This document shows, piece after piece, positions 44,901 to 57,821 of a stretch of 64,000 nucleotides of DNA. The stretch is from NCBI GenBank assembly GCA_030549205.1, contig JAUKTV010000001.1, positions 4,464,001-4,528,000 of the forward strand. The letters run 5' to 3'. The notes beneath the pieces were generated by a model, which searched no databases, was not told the origin of the DNA, and saw only the letters and a program-made list of their open reading frames with translations. The stretch comes from Apiosordaria backusii (Eukaryota; Ascomycota; Sordariomycetes; Sordariales; Lasiosphaeriaceae). The position numbers and the translations under genes are program-made. Numbering within the stretch: the first letter of the stretch is position 1; each line of letters starts with the position of its first letter.

Positions 44901-47900
44901 TCGGCAGCCTCCCGTCTCTGCATCGCATCGTCGATATTAATTATAGAAAGGTCTGTGGAGTGCAGATGACAGATGGTTTGGTCAGGTCGCAGCATGTCTG
45001 TCATCTCCATCCCCCACAGCCCACCTCTGCCCGCCCAGTGTTTGACAGTGTAAGAAAGTGATACGTAGGATGGCTGATCCAGTGGATCTCGAACCATAAA
45101 ACTTCTCCTAGTGTGTTTCTCTCTCGTCACTTCAGTTGCCCGTTCCTGAACAAGATCTCCTTGGCGTTGTTTGGGCCTGATGACAGTTTCCTTCTTTCTC
45201 GTCTTCTATGGAGTACCTATTCTCATGGGTGGTAGCGGTTATTCTTTGCTGCAGTGCTCCTTCATACCCAGAGGCAACCATTTTGTTTCCCCCAATCCTG
45301 CCCGCAGACCCAGTCTCCTCTCTTTTGTTCGAAACTAACCGACTTTGCCACGCCGCTCGGCCGGTCGTTGTTCATGCTGTCCGTCTGCCCGTCTCTTGGG
45401 AGCTGATCTCTGATTGCCTGGGTTCTCGGCCTCCACGTCCGCGGTGGCGTCTTCATCTCTTATGATCCCGTCTTAAGACCTGGGCGGTCAAGGGTGGCCT
45501 GGCGTGATATTCATAGTAATAATCGTCTTGGGGTATAGGGCTGTATGTAGTACAGACGAGATGGTGCTGAGGTTATACGAATGGGATGAAAGGTTGTCCG
45601 TATTACTAACGTCGTCAAACCAAGCTTTGGCCCACACCACCTGGACCACAACCGGCAGTCATTCTGGCAAGGGGAGGACATCGGCCTTGTGCGGGGAAGA
45701 AAGCCCAGGCCGAAGCTGTGCCTCTCTTTCCATGCCTCTCTCTGCCTTGTGCCTGACAGTCGGTCCCGTACCTGCATCCTGCCCCAATCTGCCCGTCTCA
45801 CCCCGACTGCTGGGCCACTGTGGATCAGTCTACTCATTACACCTTGATCAGTGCCGGTGAGCTCGTTCCTTCATATTGACTTGGAGAATAGCCAACGTCA
45901 CCCACCAAGAACGCCGCCTTTTCCGGGGGCCTTTTCCGGGGGCCTTGTTCCTCACGGATCGTTGACGATGGATTCCGCCAACATTATCACCGTACCCTGG
46001 CACCTGCCACCTTGTCAGGCCAAACCCTCCGGCGCTCGGACGCTAGTGTTTCTTCTACAGACCTTCGATGACATGTTCCACACAGGGGGTGCCTGCCCCT
46101 ACATCCAGGTTGCTATTCCGGCGAGCCCGCATGCTCGCTCTATCTTGCCTTCAACAGCCCACAGCGGAGTCCGGTCGTTATGTGGGCGCAGTATGTACAC
46201 ACAGTACATCTATGCTAACACACCTGATGGATGCCTTGGGGGGGCAGCTCACTCGACAGGTTTTGCATAACAATGTCAGCCCGTCTGGGAAATTATTTCG
46301 CCTTTTAACCGTCCGTCCGCGGCCCATAACTCGGCTCTTATGGAGATCACTACACCAATGACGATGCGATCCTCCCGTCAGAAGACCACATACAGAGAGG
46401 AAAGAGGCCGCCTGCTCTCTCTCTCTGCACTCTTTCTCTCCGGAAGCACTCACACACATACACGTATCTGAGCTGATAGGTTTACGTGGACAAACTTCAC
46501 AGGCGTGGGGGTCTCCCCTTATGCCCCTCACATACAGTCAGGGCGTACAGATCAGCTAAAATAGGAAGGCCACAACCGCCTCGACCGGCATGGAAGAGAG
46601 CTCAGGACAAAGTATGTCCAGGAGGTAAAAGCAAGGCAACCCACAGATATCGGACCAAGCCGTCGGTGCCGAGGACGCGTAGATGGAGCGAGAGAAAACC
46701 CAAGGTCCTTCACTGCCGGACTTGGTCCGTCCCGTTCTCGTCACATGGTTCGACCATTTGTAAGTAAACCAGTCAGGCCCGTCTGTTCCGTTCGGTTGGT
46801 GTTCGTCTGAACGAAAGCCGAACGGGGTCTTAGCGAGAATAACGCATACGTAAGCACTGACGAGGTGAGGGATATCTCATAAATCTCATATCACAGTAAA
46901 TCATATACACGCTACCCTTCTCGTCTGAAACCCTGTTTTGTCTTGGAAATACCAACCGACTGATTCGGCGGGCAACTCGGGACAACAATCCGGTCTTGTC
47001 ATCTCATCCTCAACTTTGCCCTCATTCAGATGATCTGTCAAGAAGAGGAGTAATCCACACCCCTTTGTCAGGCGTAAAACAACTCAGCCTCGTTCACAGA
47101 CACTGACAACTGAACCAACTCAATAGGTAGGATTTCGTTTACGATTCTCAACACCATCATTGCAAAATGTAACTTGAAACCATCTCATCCTTCATGCATG
47201 CCCACAAAACAAAACCAATTCCTACGTGTACTTTTGTCTCCCAAATACTCCCAAAGAAGCAAAAGTTGAGACGGATCAACAGACGGGATTTAGATTAGTG
47301 TAAGAGACCCAAAACCACGGGCAACCTCACCTTACCTCGTCCCCACCTCGTACCAACCCCAGACAAACAGACCGTGAAAGGCACACGTACTTATACGGCT
47401 ATACGACATCATCTTCAATCCTCCGTTGTACACGACAGACTGCGCCGCAAAGCTTATACCAAGTGGATTCACCTCCCTACCACCACCACCAGCCTTGCCC
47501 TTGTTGTACTTTTCCTTCCATTGACAACGGTTGACATCCTCCCATGAAGAACCGATACCGTGGAATCACCTCCCCCTGTCTACTCGGCATAAACTGCGAG
47601 ATATGTCAAAATCTCACTTACCAGATCTGAAAAATCGTTTGTTTCATTTGCTATTATCGTTGACCACCACGTGTCCACGTGGAGCTGTGGAAAGTCGTGG
47701 AATACGATCCGGAATTATTCCAGAAACCTGGAATTATTTGACAAATGAGATCAGGTTACAGAGCATAAGTGGCTCAAGATATTCCTTCAAGCCACATACT
47801 CTCAATATCACCGAGTTTGACCGAGTTGGCACGGATAATCGGGGTTGAGGATTCAATGTAGGTAACTGGCATAGGTAGATACCAAACCTCGTGATCTCCT

Positions 47901-48314
47901 CCTGAGATGTAATACGATCGTGAGGAAGTAGGAAATTTTCAAGTGATCGCGGTATGTCCGAGATACATAACAGTAACCAGAACACACCGAGTACAAAGGT
48001 CAAGAGAGAAGCTACCGAATTACAACAGACTGGCTGTCTTGACCATCTCCATAATCTAACAAATGCAAGAAACAGGTAAACTTAGCAACCAGGAAACAAC
48101 ACCTCGACATTACCATGGATTCCTTCCCTTAAACACAACCCATCCCTGCTCTGGTAGGTATCAAACCAGCAAAGCCATTTCATTCCCTCCCTCTTGCTCA
48201 TACCAGCCCACATTTCCCTTTCCCGATCTCAACCATCCTCTATTATACCACCCGGCTTTCACCTGCCATCCCCATACATCCATTACCCCCTCCCTCAGCA
48301 GTAAAAAAGGAGAG
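41947..48314. other. Large gene-free region upstream of the Rua1-type gene
   Basis: 6.4 kb with no open frame that looks like a protein and no splice chain I could build. The longest minus-strand frame (43754-42924) has mixed low-complexity sequence and no domain. As both flanking genes are on the minus strand, this holds the Rua1-type promoter (right of 41946) and the 3' end of the proline-rich gene. Contents include a 13-bp tandem duplication at 45917-45942. An unannotated noncoding transcript is possible. Confidence 0.5.
45917..45942. repeat. 13-bp direct duplication
   Basis: CCTTTTCCGGGGG occurs twice in tandem in gene-free DNA. Confidence 0.8.
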
Positions 48315-48941
48315 CTACTTCTCCCCATTAATCCTCCTCCAAACCTCCCTCTCCGCCTCACTCAACTTCTCCCCAGCAGCCTTAGCATACCCCATCACCG
48401 ACCCCAGCACCCCTCCTTCCCCTTCTGTCTCAACCTGTCCCCCACTAGGTTGATATCCCGCCCGTTGTTGATACCCCTGGCTCTGTCCCCCTCCCTGCCC
48501 TTGATACCCCCCACCGCCGGCCTCGTACGGACTCGGCCCCGGTAGCACCGCCGCTCCAGCCACACTCCCACTCCCACTCCCAGGAGTATAACTTGTTGCC
48601 GTGCCCCTTTGGTTGTAAGGCCTCTCCGGGGCTGGGATCGCCGTCTCAGGAGGTGGAGCTTGAACGGGGGGGTAGGTCGGTGCTGGCGTGATACCTGGTG
48701 CGGGTGCTGCTGGTTGGGCGGCGGTTGGGAAGGGGGTTACCTGTGGGAGATGGGGGATTGTGCCTGGTTGGGGTGGTGGGGGGGCGCCATTGTTGTTGTT
48801 TTGGGGAGGGAGAGAGGTGGTTTTTGTCGGGGTGGGTTGATCAGATGATGGGGGATCACCGGGGGAGGCGGTTTGGGGGGTTATGCCTGAGGCTTTGGCG
48901 GGGTTGATGGGGGAGTTGGTGTGGAGGGGGATGGGGGGCAT
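48315..48941 (-). CDS. Small proline/glutamine/glycine-rich protein, unknown function
   Basis: Single exon, 208 aa, from the ATG at 48941 (MPPIPLHTNSPINPAKASGI) to a TAA at 48317-48315. Most of the protein is Pro/Ala/Thr-rich, then Gly/Gln/Tyr-rich (YEAGGGGYQGQGGGQSQGYQ), so it is likely disordered. The only ordered-looking part is the C-terminus, GSVMGYAKAAGEKLSEAERE followed by VWRRINGEK, an amphipathic helix. Proteins with a similar MPPIP start and short helical end are common and uncharacterised in Sordariomycetes. It is divergent from ARP8, with 882 bp between starts. Confidence 0.7.
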   Translation of the reverse strand: MPPIPLHTNSPINPAKASGITPQTASPGDPPSSDQPTPTKTTSLPPQNNNNGAPPPPQPGTIPHLPQVTPFPTAAQPAAPAPGITPAPTYPPVQAPPPETAIPAPERPYNQRGTATSYTPGSGSGSVAGAAVLPGPSPYEAGGGGYQGQGGGQSQGYQQRAGYQPSGGQVETEGEGGVLGSVMGYAKAAGEKLSEAEREVWRRINGEK

Positions 48942-49823
48942 TTTTGCGCGTTCTTGTGGTCTCTTGGAGGTTGAGAAGTAGTGGAGCGTGAGAGGTGAAT
49001 GAGGCTGGAGCGGTTTAAATAGAATGAGTGTTAGGGGTTTGTTGAAGAAGGTGAGGTGTTCATCTCTTGAGGCCGCGTCTGGGGGATGCGTGTAAGTGGC
49101 GACGTCATAGGGCTGGCAGGCGGTTGGTGGCAGGACAAGCCAGCTGGCAGACTGCTGCGAGGTGTAAGCTGGGTTGAGTCATGGGCAGTTTTTACGCTTG
49201 AGATGGAAATGAGTAAATCTGGTGATGGGCTTCACGGCTACCAACTATTATATATCTATTTCCCTGATATTATTCACTTTGGATTGGTGTGAAGAAAGAT
49301 GCGAGTCTCGTCGTCTGATGTCAGTGGTTGAGCAAGTCATAAATGTCCGTATTCGGAAGGCGGTCAGGATATTCAGGGCACCCTCCCCCAAAATCGGTTA
49401 GCGTAGACGTACAACCATCAGCAGGGGCTCACCAGCCTCGTGGGATAATCCCAACGGCGCTGTGAAGCTCGCAAACCAATGGCGGCCAAATTCCAGCAGC
49501 AGCCAGCTTGAAGCGGCACAAAATAGAGAGCAACAGGCTTTGCCAACTTGCCCACAAACACACCATCACGGGACGAAAATCCAGGCGTAGATAGCCTCGA
49601 CGAGCCACTACAATCCCGCCCCGCGCATATCGGCTGCTTGCCGCCATCCGTCTCGACGAGAAGCGCGTTCGGATTACGACTGCTTCACCGTGTTCCAAGC
49701 AGCGCCCCCGACGATTGTTCAGAGTTTGATTTCCAACGTTCGACCTCGCAACCACAGCTGCAATAAACATCAATATTCATCAGCAAGATATAATCCCAAG
49801 CATCACCAGAAACCCCAGCCAAA
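48942..49823. promoter_or_regulatory. Divergent promoter region between the proline-rich gene and ARP8
   Basis: An 882-bp region with start codons on both sides pointing outwards. No coding signal is present. Confidence 0.55.
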
Positions 49824-52199
49824 ATGGTCGGCAAAGTCAGCGAGCGTGTCCTTGCGAGGGAGGGTAGGTGTCGGTCTATACTTTTGCAAAATCGCCAATT
49901 GCTCACCACCATCACCAGGACTCGAGCGCACCGACAATGGCATGAAGCAAACGAGCTGGCCCGATGTGCCACCAATCAACCAGAAGAATTACTACACGTA
50001 AGGGACAGCCAGTGTGCTGGACAGCTGGGCGCATCAAGACACTGACATGGCTTGGGTAGGGAATACATGAAGCGCGATGACCAGATCTTGTCGCTGAGGC
50101 TACAAGCAGAGGCGAACCGAGACCGACTTGTACAGAATGCCAAAGACCGCGACCGCGCACTCAACAACACCAATGGCGAGGTTGCGCTTCCCGTCGACGA
50201 CCTCGGGGGCGAGGACGGCAGCGCTTCATCGACGTATATGGACCCGTCCAAGATCATCGTAATACACCCTGGAAGCCAAAACCTGCGACTCGGCTTTGCG
50301 AGCGATGCCCTCCCCAAGACCATCCCCATGGTGCTTGCGACAAAATACCCTCAGACCGAGTCCGAGATGTACGAGGCGCTACCACGACGCAAGTTTGAAG
50401 AGCGGGGCATGGATCAGCAGCACGGCGAGGAGTGGTCAAAGAAGTACCAAAAAATGTGCAATGATTTGAAGGTGGATATGCGCCAAAACAAGCGGAAGGT
50501 GCTGCCCAATTCCAAGGATCTTGTCGTCAACTTCAACAGGCGAACAGAGCCAGAAATCATCTCGCAGCACAACGATCCCCTCCAGGTCGAGTGGACCGAT
50601 GTCAGCACATTGGAGGATGGAGGTTCAGAAACTTCGGTTTTTATTGGCCACCAAGCCCAGCGTGTGCCAGACGACTCCGACCCGAAGTTCAAACTGTGGA
50701 GGCCAATCCAAAACGGCTGGTTGAACGAGAACGAGTACCCTACTCAGGCACATCTTTTCAACGACCTCGAGACGATACTGGACCGAGCCTTTCGATGGGA
50801 ACTAGGGTTGAAGAAGAGCACAGAGTGGAAGCAGTACAGCTGCGTCATCATTATTCCAGATCTTTACGACAAGAAGTATGTCGAACAACTCTTGCATCTC
50901 TGTATAGAGTGGTTCGAGTTTAGCCGGGTATCGTTTATTCAGGAGAGCATGGCGGCCACTTTTGGCGCTGGCTACACACAAGCCTGCGTAGTGGACTGCG
51001 GCGCGCAGAAGACCTCCATCGCGTGTGTGGAAGACGGTCTTTGCATTGAAGACTCGCGGATCAACCTCAAGTTTGGAGGTTGGGATGTTACAGAGACCTT
51101 CATCAAGATGATGCTCTATGACAACTTTCCGTATCAGGAGATCAACCTCCGCAGGCGGTATGATTTCCTGCTGGCCGAGGAGCTCAAGATCAAGTACTGC
51201 ACGTTATCACAAGCCAACATTTCTGTTCAAAACTACGACTTCCATCTCCGCGCGCCGAATCAGCCAACGCGGAAGTACATGTTCAAATGCTACGATGAAG
51301 TCATCTTAGCTCCAATGGGCTTCTACGACCCATCAATATTCGACAACAGTCACAAGCTCGACAAGAGGCGGCATCTGATCGACCGCTCCTACAACGCCTA
51401 TGATGTCGACATGCCGGATGACCCTACCTCCGCCGCTCAGCTGGCCATTCTGGCGCACATTCAGCCTTCCGTCACCCAAACCACCATCCCGTCATCTTCT
51501 TTCACCGGAGCTCCCGGAGAGATGGGCATGGCAACACCCAGCAAAGAAAGATCCAACCCCTTCAACTTTCTCGCGCACAACAACAACGCCAGTGCAACCC
51601 CTGGCACTTCGAAAGCCCCCTCACCGGCCCCCGACGCTGGTGTATCAACCCCCGTTCCGGCGCCATACATCTTCGGCGCCTCCTCCCGCGACCTCAACGG
51701 CTCCCCTGCACCCTCGGCCCGCAACGGCGGCACCCCCGCCCCGAACGGGTCCTTCCTCTTGCCCACCACCTCGTTCGACACAGCAGCGGCCCCTAACCAA
51801 CCCCTCCAGCGAACAGCCAAGGACCTCGCCACCGAGCGGGATTCCGTCTTGCCGGTGGCGCCCCTTGATATTGCCATCATGACGTCGATACAAAACGCCG
51901 CTAAGGGCGACGAGAAGAAGGTGAGGGAGCTGCTGGGGAGCATCATGGTTGTGGGAGGGGGGGCGAAAGTCCCGCATTTTGCGCCGTTTTTGGAGGAGAG
52001 GTTACGGGCGAGGAGGCCGGATTTGCAGGAGAAGATTTTGGTGAGCAGGAGCGCGAGGGAGATGGATGAGCAGGTTGTTGTGTGGAAGGGGGCGAGCGTG
52101 TTTGCGAAGCTGGCGACGAATGATAGTTGGATTACGGGGGGGGAGTATAAAGTGCTTGGGAGTAGGTGTGTTTATCATAAGGTGTTGTGGCAGTATTAA
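49824..52199 (+). CDS. arp8: Actin-related protein 8, INO80 chromatin remodelling complex
   Basis: Three exons: 49824-49863, 49919-49997, 50060-52199, totalling 2259 nt and 752 aa. Exon joins give EGLERTDNGMKQTSWPDVPP and NYYTEYMKRDDQILSLRLQ, the conserved fungal Arp8 N-terminus. The actin fold follows: IIVIHPGSQNLRLGFASDA, then SFIQESMAATFGAGYTQACV with the VVDCGAQKTSIACVEDG phosphate loop and INLKFGGWDVTETFIKMML. A disordered insert rich in Pro, Ala, Thr and Ser (about residues 530-620) precedes the C-terminal actin part (SIMVVGGGAKVPHFAPFLEE and DSWITGGEYKVLG). Arp8 contributes nucleosome and linker DNA binding to INO80. The start codon is the first ATG of the leader exon, in context AAAATGG. 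Confidence 0.93.
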
Positions 52200-54061
52200 A
52201 GGTAGGGGGAAAGGGGAGGTTGGAGGGGTGGGGTTGAAGGGGTGGGTTAATGGAAAAGGGAGTTTTAAGGAGTTGTGGGGAATTTGTTACTAAAATGGGA
52301 TATAGGCTTGAATTGGAGAGCAGATATGAAGGGTGGTAATATGTTATGTGATGATGACTTTTGAAGTGAGTTGATGTGGTGTTCCATGCTACCTAGTGGG
52401 GTGGTGTTGCGAGGTGTGTTGTGTAGTGACATTGCTTACATATTGACACGATATGTTCTGCTTGGGAACGGTTGGCCCTGTGAGGGTCAGGAATAATACT
52501 GTTTCTCGTGGAAACGACCTCTATTCTTACTGTTGCATGTTTCTTCGCTTGTCGGGGTGTAGGTATGTGTCACCCTGGAGTTTCAAGTGTGTACTTCTCT
52601 ATTTAGTCAGTAGATCACACCTGCAAAACCATGTAGAGAATCTCCCAGTGACAACTTATCATTGGGCATGTGGGGATGAGGATACAAAGATGGAGGTTGG
52701 TGGTGTTTATTTCGTTGGGCTGTGTGTACAGTAGCCTTGCTGAAATATTGATCTGGAATCCTGGGAAAGGGTCTTGTCATATGAATTTCATGGAAACAAG
52801 TTTATTCTTGCCGTCGGACTTTTTTTCCCTTCACTTTCAAAGTTGGATGTTAGGTAAGGTAGGTACTGTAAAGTCTATTGATCTCGAGTTAGGTAGTAGT
52901 TAGGTTATGTATTGGGCAAATAGGGGGAAGGTTTCCCAACAAAATTGTATTGTATGTTCAGCTATCTTCTTGTCCAACGGTGCCATATGGAGCTATGGGT
53001 ATATTCAACCGCGATGGCTTTGTCGAAATCAACTCTTACAGATTGATTTGAGATCATTAGTACCGAGTTAAGTAGGCATACTCGTATCTCCTGCCTTTCT
53101 GTACTTCTGTGGGTTGGCATTACTGGGATCGGGAATAGGGTGGTTGTTCAGGGTTAGGGTTGTATGTATGAATAAGTGAGGCTCCGAAAGTCTACCTAAG
53201 TGGGATAAAGAGGTGACAAGATCACGATTCGAACTTATGGCGTGTAGAGCATCGGATTATTAGAGTTCAGCTACCTTGGCTCCCGTGCCCATTATTGGCA
53301 AAGTTACCTTAATAGTGTTGAATTTAGGGCTCAAAGACCCTGTGGTGAAGTCTATTAGGCAGGTAGTTGTCGGACTTGACCTGGACAGGCTTTTTACCTT
53401 GTTACCTGATCACTTTGTGCTTTGTCGAAACCGTCGTGGGTGAGTGTGAGATTATTCGCGAAGCTGTCTTCTGCTATTAGCAAGGGCCGACAGGGGTCAC
53501 GTGAGCGCGCGTCGTTTGCTCCTGCATCTCGATTCCATTCAATGTCGCGTCGTGCTGATGTCAGACGTCTCTCAAGAGAAGTAGGGCAAGCAGCCGCCAC
53601 GTACCTTCCGCCTCGCGATCCCAACCAAACCACACCTGAAGGCTCTTGTGACAGGTTCCAAAACTTGGTGGCTCATAAAACTCAAAAGATTCCACAAGCC
53701 TCTTTGAACCTCTGCTCTTTTTGCACGCCTGTTTTTGTCTGTCGTCGACCATATTAAACTGAATTCTTCACAGAACCGGATCCGGGGTCGATTATCTGGC
53801 AGCCCAGAGCTCCAGTCATATCCAAGACCGCAAAGTAGCAGCTGTCTTGGTAGGTCTCTAGCTCAAGGTCGCAACTCACAACCAGAGCAATCACACTCGC
53901 AACCTTCTCAGCCAAGACCAGCCCATCAGCAGCCAATTTAAAAAGAAATTGAAAAAAACCTTGAACCAGCTCATTCACACATAAATTAACTACTTTTATC
54001 TCCTGTCTTCCAACAAAAACCCCCTTCTTCCAGCTTTCTTTCCTCTCCTTGGACGGCGAAG
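52200..54061. other. Gene-free stretch between ARP8 and TDP1
   Basis: It holds the ARP8 3' end and the TDP1 promoter and leader. A tRNA-like sequence near 53225-53290 was examined and rejected. No protein-like frame. Confidence 0.6.
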
Positions 54062-55955
54062 ATGGCCGAGGGCAAGGAGGTTGTTGACCTCAGCGGGAGT
54101 GACACCGAGGATGAGGACCTCCGCATCGCCATTGCTCTCTCACTTGGTCAGGATCCAGGTCACCGGCGCCCTAAGCAACAAGCACAGCATGAAACGATCG
54201 ACTTGACTCTTGATGATGAGTCACCAGCCGCTGGGACCGATCCTCGAGAAAGTCGACCTACTAACGAGAGTAATGACGATAAGCCTAGGCCTAGCCCTGT
54301 AGTTATCTCGATATCTATGCCTACCTCGAGTCACCCCGATCCTGTCCCGAAACAACCATCGCTAGCAACAGGCCTCTCAGCTCTTGGGCTGGACAGGAAG
54401 AAGATGGAGGAGGAACGTCTTGCTCGACTTGCCCAGAGGAAAAGGAAAGCGTCGGTTGAGGCACCTACCGCGTACTCCAGCTTGGACTCACGGTCTACTC
54501 AGCGTCCCAGAACCGTCGGCGACGACGTGTCCACTACCAAAGGAGAGGGTCAGGCGCTGGAAGTCAAGGTCAGCTCAACAAGCATGAGGGGTTCAGGGGC
54601 GATAGGGGGTAAAGGAAATGCCAAGGGTAAATCGGTATTCAGTTCTCATGATCGTCCCAATTCCATCCACAATGTCTCTCCCGCCAGACCTTCCACAAGC
54701 ACTCCCCAGACCGGCATGCTTCCATTCCCACACGGAGTCGTCAAGAAGACCTGGATCTACCCAAGCTACCCACGTGTGGGTGACGATATCAAGATTGAAG
54801 AGGTTCTCCAGAAGGATATCCTGGAACTTGCCGTAATCAGCTCGTTCCAATGGGACGAAGACTGGATGCTGTCAAAGATTGACATTACCCGGACCAAGCT
54901 GTATCTCGTCGCCTTCGCGAACAGCGAAGCACAGGTAAGCCCTATCGTTCACTGGACTCCACCGGAAAGGAAAAGGACCATTACTTACCAGGACTGTAAC
55001 CCCGCCACCAGAAGGAGGAAATGCGAAACAATGTACCGAAAAGCAGGATCCGGTTTTGCTTCCCGCCTATGCAGGCTATGGGGTCGATGCACTCCAAGCT
55101 CATGCTTCTCAAGTACGAGAAGTACATGCGTATCGTTGTCCCGACGGGGAACTTTATGTCGTATGACTGGGGTGAGACGGGGACCATGGAGAATGTAGGG
55201 TTTGTCTCTTTGAGTTGGGCTTCACCTGGGTACTGGACACACCTTGGACCCTCTTTATCATCTGACCTCCTGTCCGGCCCGGAATCGTCCTTTCACTGAC
55301 CCCCGGTCAAGCCTCTGATCTGCCATCTCACACACAGTTGGCCGATCATATCAGCATGCTAACACTGATACAAACTGTAGATGGTATTCATGATAGACCT
55401 CCCCAAGTTTAGCAACACCGAAGAACGAGACGCGGTGCAAGGAAGTGGACTTACCTCCTTTGGCGAGGATCTCTTGTACTTTCTCATGGCTCAGGGCCTA
55501 GACCCGATGTTGATCAACAGCCTGCGGAATTACGACTTCTCGGAGACGAGCCGTTATGGCTTTGTTCACACCATGTAAGTCTGCAGTTCTCTCTGCCTGT
55601 CTTCGTCTCCCTTTCTGTCAGTATCTTGTCGTTATAACAACATCACCTTGCATCATCCTACCTGCCCTACAGCCGATACCCATACCGCACACCTGGTTGA
55701 AGCCTCCTGGGGGACTTCATCGTCGTTGCAACAACATCCGCACCCAAGCTTAGACGGGCTCGGGTGACTGCGATTCGAAAAGCCCAAGCGGTGTACCACT
55801 AGAAGGCTGGAGTTCGATGACATTTCCTTCACTTTAATCTCTGCCCTTTTCCTCTCACCGCGCTTTGCTTTTTTTTTCCTGCACCTTGTTTTATTTCCCC
55901 TTGCCGCTTCTTCTCTTGGCTTCCTCTCCTCTCCCTGTTTTTCCTTTTCTTCAGG

Positions 55956-55992
<37 letters not shown>

Positions 55993-57821
55993 GATATTGG
56001 GGCTAGCACAAGCCCAGGAGTTGGTACTTGGCCCTCCAATGACGGCGTAACATCAGGTCCTGTGCCCAGTGGCTGGGGTTAAACGTTGCTGTCGAAGTGG
56101 ACACAAGGGCTGAGGGGATATACTGATTTGAAGAGACACGAGAGTTATGCGGAACTGTGGGCTGGACGGTGAGCGGGGCTTTCGAGTGGAAGAGAAATGG
56201 GGACAAAAGGGTGTGTGGGGTTCAAGAGGGCGGGGGGAAGTGGCCTTCAAGTGAAGGCCATGATGGTGAAAGCAGCCCTTCGTGGCCGAGACCAAGTTGG
56301 GTTGCTCCCCTGACGATAGAAACATCCCGACCAGCAGACTGCATGCCGTATGGCAAGTCAAGCGCTGCCACACCCAGCCCTTATAGGTCTAGAGGTTAAG
56401 AAACATCATTGCTTACCAGCCCTACTATTCATTCTCCTACACTGAAGGTCACACTGCCTTGTTGTTTCGCACATCATCGAAGCACAAAAACATCTGTTTT
56501 GTTTCTAAAACAAAGAAGGAAAGATGCTAACCTATTCTAACTGCTTCTAGTGTTGGGTCCCATACCGCCGATGAGACTTGGAAAAGGACGGGTGGGTGAT
56601 GTTCGAGGTTTCGTGATGGTATCAGCAGTTTGACAATGGCTGACGGTCGACTGCAGGATACCCCGGACTGGGTCGGGCGGTTGCCGCTCTCGGTCTTGCG
56701 TCCAACGACGCCATCGAGCTCGACTACGTGGTATGTTCTCGTCTCGTCACGGCGATGTAAAGTGAGGTTAGGAGCTGATAAGAGTCTCTGCTAGTGTGCC
56801 TCCCTCGGTGCTGTCAACAGTAGCTTGATCGACTCCCTTTACTATGCTTGTCAAGGTAGGTGGTAACTGACATGATGATGATCCATGCCGACATCAAGTG
56901 CAGTCGGGCAAGAATCCCAGGGCGGTGTGTACTGACAAGGGTTACAGGCGATTCAGGGTTGAAGGAGTTGGAGGGCAGAACCCCGACAAGCAAGAAAGGC
57001 TCTTCACAAAGCCAGAGCACAGATCACGTGCTGGATTATGTTCGGGTATACTACCCGTCCGAGGCTACTGTGGCCTCCAGCATGGGGGGGAGAGACGTGG
57101 GTGGCTTTTTACCCATTATTCCTCGAAATTGTGCGATGGGCTAAGCTGACCTTGTCGGGGTTGTGGATGAGTAGGGCGCAGGCACGATATGCTTTCAACA
57201 AAAGTGGTGGAAGGCTGCCACATTCCCACACGAGGTGCTGCGTGACTGTCGGTCGAGGCGGAAGGCGGTGGTCATGCACTCGAAGGTGGCTTTCGTCAGA
57301 TCGTTGGGAAAGCGGCGTGGGTTTGCGTATCTGGGCAGCGCGAACCTGTCGGAGAGTGCATGGTGAGTAGTCTGGTTGATCGATAAGCCAGATAGAGGGT
57401 GTAACTCAAACTGACTTGCTATCGTGATAGGGGAAAGTTAACCAAGGATCGGGGAAGTGGTAAACCGAAGCTTAGTTGTCGGAACTGGTACGTACCTCTA
57501 TCTCTGTTGTGTCATCGTGACTGCCTCAGTGGCTTGAGCGAGATTCCATTGACAAGGGTGCCACGGGTACGAAGAAAAAGGTTTGGCTCAAAAGAGGAAA
57601 ATGAGGCTAACGTTGGACCGTGGGGAATTGTGGTTAGGGAATGTGGGGTTATTATCCCTGTTGATGGCGCAGAGTCACGAGCAGAGGGTGATGATGACGG
57701 AGGGTGGGGGATGTTTGAGAGGGTTGTGCCGGTGCCTATGGAGGTTCCTGGGGAGAGGTTTGGTACGCCGAGTGGTGGTGGCTCTGGGAGTGGGAGAGGG
57801 CTTGTGCCCTGGTTCAATTGA
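54062..57821 (+). CDS. tdp1: Tyrosyl-DNA phosphodiesterase 1 (TDP1)
   Basis: Ten exons: 54062-54934, 55012-55194, 55381-55574, 56551-56591, 56657-56730, 56795-56855, 56948-57096, 57175-57362, 57431-57487, 57638-57821, totalling 2004 nt and 667 aa. The two HKN active-site motifs are intact: MHSKLM with H317/K319 and N337 (PTGNF), and MHSKVA with H560/K562 and N582 (LGSANLSESAWG). The C-terminus ECGVIIPVDG to GLVPWFN is typical. TDP1 hydrolyses 3'-phosphotyrosyl bonds left by stalled topoisomerase I. The N-terminus has a ubiquitin-interacting-type motif (EDEDLRIAIALSLGQD, residues 17-32) and a SUMO-interacting-type motif (IDLTLDDE). Intron 3 is 976 nt, far longer than the other introns here. 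Each splice join restores known TDP1 sequence, such as FVHTIVGSHTADETWKRTGY. Confidence 0.92.
55575..56550 (+). other. Exceptionally long intron 3 of TDP1
   Basis: The donor GTAAGT at 55575 and the acceptor CTTCTAG ending at 56550 bound a 976-nt intron, against 50-190 nt for the others in this window. Joining across it gives GFVHT-I-VGSHTADETW in frame. It contains a 32-nt poly-T. No protein-like frame lies inside it. Confidence 0.8.
55960..55991. repeat. Poly-T tract, 32 bases, inside TDP1 intron 3
   Basis: An uninterrupted T run. On the minus strand it would be a poly-A, which could mark the 3' end of an antisense retro-inserted sequence. I found no target-site duplication. Confidence 0.9.

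Noticed and set aside
53225..53290. tRNA-like sequence (CGATTCGAACTT, then TAGAGCATCGG and AGCTACC)
   Set aside because: The pieces resemble T-arm and D-arm boxes on the minus strand, but the T stem has several mismatches, no acceptor stem can be closed and no proper anticodon loop forms. At most it is a decayed relic.
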